From Candidatus Rifleibacteriota bacterium (lineage in GTDB: Bacteria; Muiribacteriota; Ozemobacteria; Ozemobacterales; Ozemobacteraceae), in the NCBI GenBank assembly GCA_015232575.1, contig JADFZL010000007.1, positions 64,277 through 128,276 on the forward strand: DNA of 64,000 nt, written 5' to 3'. Positions 52,385-59,700 of this stretch are shown here, piece after piece. The notes under the pieces are model-generated. The model ran no database searches. It was not told where the DNA came from and saw nothing but the letters and a program-made list of their open reading frames with translations. Numbering within the stretch: the first letter of the stretch is position 1; each line of letters starts with the position of its first letter. Made by a program: the position numbers and the translations under genes.

Positions 52385-52945
52385 TTATCTTGATGCCAGT
52401 GATGGCTGGGTTGAGGACGCGAATCGTTCTTTTTCACTGAAAAGACAGCCGCAGTATTTTTGTTTGTACAATTGGTGGTCTCTTGTTACCTGGTAGGTGA
52501 GCTTGAATCTATCCCGCAGGTCAACTTCGAAAAACTTGATATTGTATTCTTCCGCAAGTTCTCTTCCGGCTTTTAATATCATTTCATGATTCTGATAGGG
52601 ACTAATTCTGAGAGTTGTCGAAAATGCATCAAAATTGTTTTCGGAAGCTGTTTCAGCAGTCGATTTGAATCGAAGTTTGAAACAATGGTAGCATTTTGAT
52701 GAATCAAAGTTTCCGTTAATTGCTTTGAAATATCTTTCGGGCATGTATTTGGAAAATTCGATAATTACTGGAATTTTTAAAATATCAGTCAGACGGCAGA
52801 AAGATTCAAAACGACTGTTGTACTCACCCAGCGGATGAATATTTGGATTGTCCCAGAAGGCAGTTATTGAGTGGCCGTTTTCTGAAAAATATCTGACACT
52901 GCCACCAAGGCAGGGTCCGCAGCATGAATGCAGCAGAATATTCAT
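52385..52945 (-). CDS. queH: Epoxyqueuosine reductase QueH
   Basis: Metal-dependent reductase (DUF208 family) that converts epoxyqueuosine to queuosine in tRNA, replacing the cobalamin enzyme QueG. It starts MNILLHSCCGPC (two adjacent Cys plus one), has CYHCFKLRF and ends with YKQKYCGCLFSEKER. These Cys pairs bind a [4Fe-4S] cluster and a mononuclear iron in the family. FSTTLRISPYQNHEMI is also characteristic. 186 residues is normal. It lies one base after the ruvB stop, so it is co-transcribed with ruvA-ruvB. QueE at 1650-2300 makes an early intermediate of the same pathway. Confidence 0.93.
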   Translation of the reverse strand: MNILLHSCCGPCLGGSVRYFSENGHSITAFWDNPNIHPLGEYNSRFESFCRLTDILKIPVIIEFSKYMPERYFKAINGNFDSSKCYHCFKLRFKSTAETASENNFDAFSTTLRISPYQNHEMILKAGRELAEEYNIKFFEVDLRDRFKLTYQVTRDHQLYKQKYCGCLFSEKERFASSTQPSLASR

Positions 52946-52946
52946 G

Positions 52947-54017
52947 TCAGATGTCCGTCAGTGGCAGCTGCACCGGCATTGATTTCTCCGGTGGTTTTTC
53001 CGGAGGTTTTACGCCCAGGAACTGAAATGCCGCCTTTGTGGCAATTCTTCCGCGATTCGTTCTTGCGAGAAAGCCCGTTTGAATCAGGAAAGCTTCATAG
53101 ACATCGTAAATGGTGTCGGCTTCTTCCCCAACCGATACAGCAAGAGTGTCAAGGCTTACCGGTCCTCCATCAAATCTGAGAATAAGTACTTCAAGAATTT
53201 TTCTGTCAATGTAGTCAAGTCCCAATCGGTCGATTTTCAGCATGTCCATGCCTCTTTCGACGACTTTCAGGGAAATTTTTGCAAGCTTTTCAACCTGTGC
53301 AACATCGCGCATGCGCTTGAACAGCCGAATGGCCACACGTGGTGTTCCGCGTGCCCGCCTTGCTATTTCGATTGCTGCGTCATCTTCGATGGGGTAAGCA
53401 AGTTTTATTGAAAGTGATTTTATCAACTCTGAAAGTTCTGCCGGAGAATAATAATCAATGCGGGAAGCAACTCCGAATCTTCCGCGAAGAGGGGCTGAGA
53501 TATCGCCCTCGCGCGTTGTTGCGCCGACGAGCGTAAAAGGTTGTACTTTGAGGCGAAGTGTTCTGGCAGTTGGACCTTTTCCGACAAGAACATCAAAGTA
53601 ATAATCTTCCATTGCCGGGTAAAGAACTTCCTCAACGGCTTTGCTCAGGCGATGTATTTCGTCAATAAAAAGAATATCGCCGAATTTCAATCCTGTAAGC
53701 AGCGCAGCCACATCGCCGGGCCGTGTAATGATCGGGCCGGAAGTAATTTTAATCTGAACGCCCATTTCCGCAGCGATGACATTGGCAAGAGTTGTTTTTC
53801 CAAGCCCCGGAGGACCCAGAAACAGAGTGTGATCAAGCGGTTCGTGACGTTCACGCGCCGCAGCAATGAAAACTCTCAGTTTCTCAATAATGGAAGTCTG
53901 GCCAATGAATTCGTTGAATCTTTTCGGGCGCAGGTTAGCTGGTACAACTTCGTCTTCAGTGCCAAGTTCTTTGGGCGAAAGTATGCTTGCAGCAGGGTTT
54001 TTCGCTGACTCAATCAT
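52947..54017 (-). CDS. ruvB: Holliday junction DNA helicase RuvB
   Basis: AAA+ motor that drives branch migration of Holliday junctions with RuvA. RPKRFNEFIGQTSIIEKL starts the domain; Walker A GPPGLGKTTLANVIA, Walker B ILFIDEIHRLSK, sensor 1 GATTREGDISAPLRGRFG and the arginine-finger region are all present. The C-terminal winged helix (LDYIDRKILEVLILRFDGGPVSLDTLA) ends with RGRIATKAAFQFLG. 356 residues is normal. It overlaps the ruvA stop by four bases. The DNA-binding hook and resolvase partner RuvC are not in this window. Confidence 0.97.
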   Translation of the reverse strand: MIESAKNPAASILSPKELGTEDEVVPANLRPKRFNEFIGQTSIIEKLRVFIAAARERHEPLDHTLFLGPPGLGKTTLANVIAAEMGVQIKITSGPIITRPGDVAALLTGLKFGDILFIDEIHRLSKAVEEVLYPAMEDYYFDVLVGKGPTARTLRLKVQPFTLVGATTREGDISAPLRGRFGVASRIDYYSPAELSELIKSLSIKLAYPIEDDAAIEIARRARGTPRVAIRLFKRMRDVAQVEKLAKISLKVVERGMDMLKIDRLGLDYIDRKILEVLILRFDGGPVSLDTLAVSVGEEADTIYDVYEAFLIQTGFLARTNRGRIATKAAFQFLGVKPPEKPPEKSMPVQLPLTDI

Positions 54018-54628
54018 TTCGAAAAGAATCTGAGCAATTTTTCAAGCACTTCTTCGATGCCAGTTGACGGCGTGAGCAATGGTGCAACTTCGGCAATTGC
54101 TCTGTCGATTTCACGTGACGAATAGCCGAGGTTATCAAGTGCCTCTCTTACTTCCTTTGAAAATGGAAGGGTCTTATCTTCTGTTTTGCCTGATGTAGCT
54201 GACGTAATCTGACCAAGACCCATTTGCGAGAGAGGTTCTTTCAATTCAAGAATCAGCCTCGATGCGAGCTTGGGGCCTATGCCTTTAAAGGATGTCAATG
54301 CCCGGGAGTCATCTGCCAGAATGAGTTCGGCAAGTTTTTCAGGTGAAGCAGCAGAAAGAATATTTACGGCAAGCTTCGGACCCACTTTGCTGACCCTGTT
54401 GAGCAATCTGAAAAGCGAGCGCTCGTCTTCTTTTGTGAAGCCGAAAAGCTGTGGTCCGTCTTCGCGCCAGTGCAGATGTGTAAGAAGTGTAACACTGCGT
54501 GATTCACAATCAGAAAGTTCGCGGTAGGAATTCAGTGATACAAAAATCTCAATTCCAATTCCGTGTTTTTCGATTACGACTTTGTGCGGAAGGCGGGTTT
54601 TTAGGATTCCCTCAATGAATTCAATCAT
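54014..54628 (-). CDS. ruvA: Holliday junction DNA-binding protein RuvA
   Basis: Tetrameric junction-binding subunit. The N-terminal OB fold (MIEFIEGILKTRLPHKVVIE), the two helix-hairpin-helix motifs (LLNRVSKVGPKLAVNIL and LTSFKGIGPKLASRLILELK) and a C-terminal domain that contacts RuvB (VREALDNLGYSSREIDRAIAEV) are in order. 204 residues is normal. Its stop overlaps the ruvB ATG by four bases. The gap to yebC (85 bases) holds a terminator, so ruvA may have its own promoter. Confidence 0.95.
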   Translation of the reverse strand: MIEFIEGILKTRLPHKVVIEKHGIGIEIFVSLNSYRELSDCESRSVTLLTHLHWREDGPQLFGFTKEDERSLFRLLNRVSKVGPKLAVNILSAASPEKLAELILADDSRALTSFKGIGPKLASRLILELKEPLSQMGLGQITSATSGKTEDKTLPFSKEVREALDNLGYSSREIDRAIAEVAPLLTPSTGIEEVLEKLLRFFSK

Positions 54629-54649
54629 ATTCAGCTTTCAGAAAAATAC

Positions 54650-54695
54650 TCCCGGTTCCGATGTTTTCCAGAAAACTGAAAACTCAGAACCGGGA
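54650..54695 (-). terminator. Rho-independent terminator of yebC
   Basis: Nine-base arms TCCCGGTTC / GAACCGGGA, with a smaller hairpin GTTTTC-CA-GAAAAC in the loop, followed on the minus strand by GTATTTTTC. It lies just after the yebC stop. Confidence 0.65.
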
Positions 54696-54713
54696 ATTCG
54701 GAAACAGAAGTTA

Positions 54714-55478
54714 TCAGACTTCAGCCGAATATTTTTCCATATCTTCGTCGGATATTTCGTAGTTGTAGTAACAATCCTGGACGTCGTCGTTTTCTTCGAT
54801 AGCGTCGATAAGTCTGAGAACCTTTCCGCAATCCGGACCGGTGACTTTGACGGTTATTTTCGGAAGCATTGTAACTTTGCCTTCTGATACTTTCAGGCTT
54901 TTTGCTTCTAATTTTGCTCTGACATCCAGATAATCTGAGTGAACGCATGTGACTTCAAAACCGTCGTCGAGAACTTTCATGTCTTCGGCGCCAGCGTCAA
55001 TAATAAGTTCCATGAGGGCATCTTCAGTCAACTTTGGATTATCTTCCTTCGAAAAGAAGAGATAACCTTTGTTTTCAAACATGAAAGAGACGCAACCTGG
55101 TGTTCCCATGTTGCCTCCGCCTTTGCTGAAAATCTTATTGACTTCAGCTACTGTACGGTTACGGTTGTCGGTCAGGCATCTGACGATTACAGCAACGCCG
55201 CCCTGAGCGTATCCTTCGTAAGTCACCTCTTCATAGGAGACTCCCTCCAACTCGCCTGTACCCTTTTTAATGGCTCTTTCGACGTTGTCCTTGGGCATGT
55301 TAGCGTCTTTGGCTGCCTGAATAGCGCTGCGCAGTCTGGGATTGCTATCAGCTTCACCACCACCGTTTTTCGCGGCAATAGTAATTTCTTTGATGATCTT
55401 CGTAAAAGTTCTGCCTTTGATGGCGTCCAATTTGCCTTTTACGTGTTTGACCTTGGCCCACTTATTATGACCTGACAT
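54714..55478 (-). CDS. yebC: YebC/PmpR (TACO1) family protein
   Basis: Three-domain protein of the YebC family, annotated as a transcriptional regulator and in some bacteria shown to help ribosomes translate difficult proline runs. It starts MSGHNKWAKVKHVKGKLDAI with KGRTFTKIIKEI, followed by NPRLRSAIQAAKDANMPKDNVERAIKKGTGE, YEEVTYEGYAQGGVAVIVRCLTDNRNRT and FMFENKGYLFFSK. 254 residues is normal. It lies next to ruvA-ruvB as in many bacteria, but the usual ruvC between them is absent. GGAGG lies before the ATG. Confidence 0.96.
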   Translation of the reverse strand: MSGHNKWAKVKHVKGKLDAIKGRTFTKIIKEITIAAKNGGGEADSNPRLRSAIQAAKDANMPKDNVERAIKKGTGELEGVSYEEVTYEGYAQGGVAVIVRCLTDNRNRTVAEVNKIFSKGGGNMGTPGCVSFMFENKGYLFFSKEDNPKLTEDALMELIIDAGAEDMKVLDDGFEVTCVHSDYLDVRAKLEAKSLKVSEGKVTMLPKITVKVTGPDCGKVLRLIDAIEENDDVQDCYYNYEISDEDMEKYSAEV

Positions 55479-55589
55479 ATTTCCTCCTGAGAAGGTGAAC
55501 TATACAAAACACTTTTGCGAGTATAATAACAAATAACAATTTTAGCAATAGGTGATGTGATAATTTATTAAAAAAAATGAAAAATAAAA

Positions 55590-56183
55590 TTATTCTTCAG
55601 CGTTTTCGTTATCTTTCATTTCAAGATAAATTGATTTCATCGGGGTTGGCCGATAAAAGCGCTTCGGAATTCCATTGTTTTCTTGATTCAGATTGGTGTT
55701 CTTCCCCTTGGTGGGCAGGAGATTGCCTATTTTTCCCGCTGTCAGCATTGAGATGAGTTTGTTAATGTTGTCTACTGTACCATCTGAAACAACCTGATTA
55801 GAAAAAATATCAGGCAATGTTTGAACCGGAGTGTCTTTTTCATTATTTGGAGTTTTTTCTTCAGTCTTTTCTTCTTTTTCAGTGGTTGTCTCTAAATTCT
55901 TAAGATTCTTTATCTGATTAATTCTATTTTTAATAAAAGAGATTCCGGAAATTTTTCCATTGCCAGATTTTTTATTATCCTTCTGAGTTTTTTCCGTTTC
56001 AGGATCAACAGGAGTTAAAGGCTGGAAAAGTTCATTCTCAGATGAACTCTGAAACTCGACTTTGTCCATCCAGGAAGGAAAAGCCGTTGGAATGGAATTG
56101 GGCGACGAAGCCTCCTCATCCTGAGAATATGCCACCGTAAAAGAAACCAATACAAACAACAATACAAGTATTATTTTTTTCAT
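55590..56183 (-). CDS. Small secreted protein, unknown function
   Basis: Residues 1-20 form a signal peptide (MKKIILVLLFVLVSFTVAYS) with a cleavage after Ser or Gln. The mature part of about 175 residues is polar and probably unstructured, with a Lys/Glu/Thr-rich stretch (about 70-115). A short conserved-looking end contains DNINKLISMLTAGKIGNLLPTKGK. There is no cysteine and no membrane segment. The stop of the DUF2442 gene overlaps its ATG region by four bases, so the two are co-transcribed. No family recognised. Confidence 0.6.
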   Translation of the reverse strand: MKKIILVLLFVLVSFTVAYSQDEEASSPNSIPTAFPSWMDKVEFQSSSENELFQPLTPVDPETEKTQKDNKKSGNGKISGISFIKNRINQIKNLKNLETTTEKEEKTEEKTPNNEKDTPVQTLPDIFSNQVVSDGTVDNINKLISMLTAGKIGNLLPTKGKNTNLNQENNGIPKRFYRPTPMKSIYLEMKDNENAEE

Positions 56184-56455
56184 GCTGCTTTTGTCATCAG
56201 TTTGCGTGGCGCGGGCGCACCTCTTAGTAAGCCTTCGGTTGAAAGATCTTCATCAATGTCTTCCCAGCGAATACCAAAACCTGCGCCTGCTATTTGCCAG
56301 TTCTTCCTCTGCTCTGGAGTTGCATGAAGCAGTCTGGGATACCACGCTAATGGTGCCGAAATAGTCCTTCCATCCATAAGATCGACAACAATATTCCCTT
56401 TGGAAAAACGTACATCCTTAACCATTTCCCCCGCATTAAGCTTCGAAGAATTCAT
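56180..56455 (-). CDS. DUF2442 family protein
   Basis: 91 residues. VKDVRFSKGNIVVDLMDGRTISAPLAWYPRLLHATPEQRKNW (shown in parts) and GFGIRWEDIDEDLSTEGLLRGAP match the DUF2442 pattern, in which a beta-strand DGR segment is followed by W-x-x-(L/I)DED(I/L)S. Genes of this family usually follow a DUF4160 gene and the pair is often listed as a toxin-antitoxin module; which is the toxin is not settled. The start overlaps a fragment of a DUF4160-like gene by 20 bases (see 56436-56560). CTGGAGG precedes the ATG. Confidence 0.8.
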   Translation of the reverse strand: MNSSKLNAGEMVKDVRFSKGNIVVDLMDGRTISAPLAWYPRLLHATPEQRKNWQIAGAGFGIRWEDIDEDLSTEGLLRGAPAPRKLMTKAA

Positions 56456-56560
56456 ACCACGCCTCCAGAAAATCTTTTTGTCTTATTCTCAATAATTTTT
56501 GACATTGCAGCAAATACGCTGAAATTATGTAACTACTCAATAATTCGTAGCAAGTGTTAA
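56436..56560 (-). pseudogene. C-terminal remnant of a DUF4160-like gene
   Basis: The minus-strand frame ending at 56436 reads LLQCQKLLRIRQKDFLEAWYEFFEA, then TAA. Its stop overlaps the DUF2442 start by 20 bases, the normal arrangement of DUF4160-DUF2442 pairs, and a K-x-x-FLEAW ending fits the DUF4160 C-terminal helix. Upstream the frame runs into unrelated sequence and repeat copy H at 56567-56640. The rest of the gene appears lost. Assignment rests on a short match and on position. Confidence 0.45.
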
Positions 56561-56566
56561 ATGTTT

Positions 56567-56640
56567 TGCTGTCATTTCGACCAAAGGGAGAAATCTGTTT
56601 ACCCTTAAGAGATCTCTCCCCTCGGTCGAGATGACAACAG
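56567..56640. repeat. Dispersed palindromic element, copy H
   Basis: GTCATTTCGACCAAAGGGAG (56572-56591) pairs with TCTCCCCTCGGTCGAGATGA (56615-56634). A complete hairpin with both arms; the outer flanks seen in copies A, B and D are missing. Confidence 0.75.
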
Positions 56641-56724
56641 ATCACGTATTTTCACAATACCGATCGGCTATTTTCTTACAGTGTCCAATTTTTGAATCAT
56701 ATTTTTCGATGTTGGGTGTCATGC

Positions 56725-59700
56725 TTATTTATTCTGAATGCGGATGATAGCTTCACGGACCTGGTTTTGCAGCGGTGAGTTCGGGTACATGTTCAGGAAT
56801 TTTTCATACGTTTCCCTTGCTTTTGCATAATCGCGTTTGTAAACTTCGTAAGTATATGCGATTGCATACTGAGCATCTGGTGCGAATTTATTGTTGTAGA
56901 AAAGGTTGTTCATCTCTTCCCAGGTTGCTATTGCACCGTCGTGATCAGAGAAACCTTCACGAAGTACGAATGCCATGCGGAAATAACTTTCGTGTACAAT
57001 CGGTTCGTTGCGCTTTGTGTCGATGATTCTCTGATATGCTCTTCTTGCTTCGTCGAAGTTTCGTTCAAGAATTTCATTAGCCATAGCAAGCTTGAATTCT
57101 GCTTCCAGAACAAGTGGTGATGTCGGGTTGCGGCGGATATAATTTTCGAGAAGAGTTCTTGCCTTTCTGCCGTCCTGAAGTTTCTCCATGTACAGGTCAT
57201 ACAATTCCATGGTAACATCGTCGGTTGCCGAATCTCCGGGGTTCTCTGTCAGCCATCGTTCGTAATATTCAGCCGCTTTCTGCGGGTCCATGAGCTGGTC
57301 TTCGTTGAGCTTTACAAGAGCTTTAAGCAATTCAAAAGTTGTAATCGACTGCGGATTTTCATCCCACAAAGCAAGAAGTTCGCGTTCGGCCTTTATGAAA
57401 TCCTGCTTTTCATCAACCTGAACTTTGATAATTTCTTCGATCTGTGTAAGTACTTCTTCGTCTTCTTCAGTATATTCACGTTTTACAGCTTTCTTTCTGG
57501 CAGCGGTTTCAACCTTTGCCATTTTAGCCTCTTCCATTCGTCTGAGCTTGCTTTGAGCAAACTTTTTCACATTCTTAACATCCCGATAATCAATTTCAAT
57601 GTTTTCATAAAACAACTTCGTAAGTTCTGGATTGGCAAGCTTGTCCTCAACTAGAGAACCTATTTTAAGTATGAGATCAAGGTCTTCAGCAGAAGGTTTT
57701 TTCGATTTTCTCAGAACATCAAGGAAATAGATCGATTTAACATAATCCTTTTTTCTTTCCGCCAGATCAGACAGCTTCATCATTATATCGCGTGCTTTAG
57801 ACAAAGGCGGATCTGTTTTCAGGAATTCCTGATATGCTTCAATTGCTTTGTCGAGATCTCCTATGTCATTTTCGAGAATTTTGCCTTCGAAATATTTGAA
57901 AGTGGCGTCTCCTGATTTCGATGTGCTGCTCAGTTCTCTCATTTTTCCAATGTTTATTTCAGATGAGATTGTTTTTTCTTTTACTGCAAGGAACTCTCTG
58001 TGTCTCGGGAAAATTGATTTAAACTCAAGAAGTCTGGTGAGATAATAATGCGCCTGCGAAAGATTCTTCTTCTCAAGTTCACTTTTATAAAGTGTGTAAA
58101 GCGCAGATCTGCAGTACCGGCTTGCAGGATATCTGTTTATAAGAGCTTTGAAAAGCTCTTCTGATTCAACAGTCATTTTCTGAAGTCTTCTGAGACGGGC
58201 CATCCGGTATAATACCAGGTCTTTTCTCAGTCCTTTATGTACATAGCTTCGCAGCGACCTTTCATAATAGGAAAAAGCAGTCGGATATCGTTCCATATCT
58301 TCGTAAATGCGCCCCGCAAGATAGTACAATCTTGCTTTCAGTGGTTTTAGTGCCGGATACTCAAGTGCAGTCATTACAAGTCCCAGAGCATAAGCGTAGT
58401 TTTCATCTACCCGCCACACTCTGAATATGATATTTTCACATTTTTTGTAATGATTTAATATGTCAGAAATGTCTTCCTTAACAAAGACAGTTTCTGCAAA
58501 GTCTTTCAGATTGCTTATTCTGTTGAGTAATTCTGATCTGTATTCCGGGCTGGTCGTAACTTGCAGGCCTTTTTCCCAGAGTGATAATGCTGTATCCGGG
58601 TCTTTATCCTGTTTTAATGAAATCTCGCCAAGTCCAAGGTAAGCTTCACCCTGTCTGGGGGAATCAGGATAAAGTTTTAAAAGCGCCTCATAGTCTTCTT
58701 GTGCGTGGTTGAAATCTGAAAGCGCATTCTCATAGAGTCTTGCTCTTTCAAGTAGAAGTTCGTCGCCATCATCACTCTTAACGCCCTCTTTAAACTGATC
58801 GTTTAAAGCGGTGATCTTTTTGATTGCTTTTGTGTTTTCCGCACGAATTTTGCTTTCTCTGAAAAATTCAGAGCGCGGATAAACAAGTGTAATTTCATAA
58901 AACAAATCGGACGACCGATATTTTGTGTCTTCGAGCCCTTCGACCATGTGTGCAAGTCTGAAAAGGCGCTGTGGTGTTTCAGGATCTTCCGGATTCTGCT
59001 CAAGATTATCTTCAATGGAAGTCATTTCACCCCGTTTTCCGAGATCTTCCATTTTTTTGTCTATCCAGATTGAGTTTTCCGGTTCTTTGAATTCGCTGCG
59101 GTATTTTTTTATCAGATCCGTTGCTGCATCGTAATTATTGTCTTTTTCTGCCTTTCTGATCAGCCTTTTGAAAGCTGAAAACCTTGCAGCTTCGTTTCCA
59201 GGAGTTTCGAGAGCAAGTTTTATATTTTCAGTATCTTCAGTAAGTCTTTCAAGTCTGAGGTAAATTTCGGGTTTCCTTTCAGAGTCGTATGCCAGTGCGC
59301 CCTGAAGAGTTTTTATTGCCTCTTCCTTCTCTTCATTCTTTTCCTCAAGCATTGATTTTCTTAGACATGCATCAACTTTTGCCACCTGAGGAACAGAATC
59401 GTCCGCAATAAGTTTTTCGTAGAACCTCAGTGCGTTCTTCTTGTCTTTGAGAAGTTCGTATACTTGCGGAATCCGTTCTCTGATTTCGAGAATTCTTTTT
59501 CCGTTGGGGAAGTAAGAGAGATATTCAAAATATTCTTTGTTTGCCTCTTCGTATTTACTCAGATGCCGGTCTTGTACCTGGGCAGTTCTGAAAAGAAGTT
59601 CAGAAAACTCAGGTGCGTAGTTCTTCAAAGTAAGAATTTCCTTCGCAATATTTACGAAATTTACGTAATCAGGTTTTCTGAAAAGCATCCAGGAAATAAA

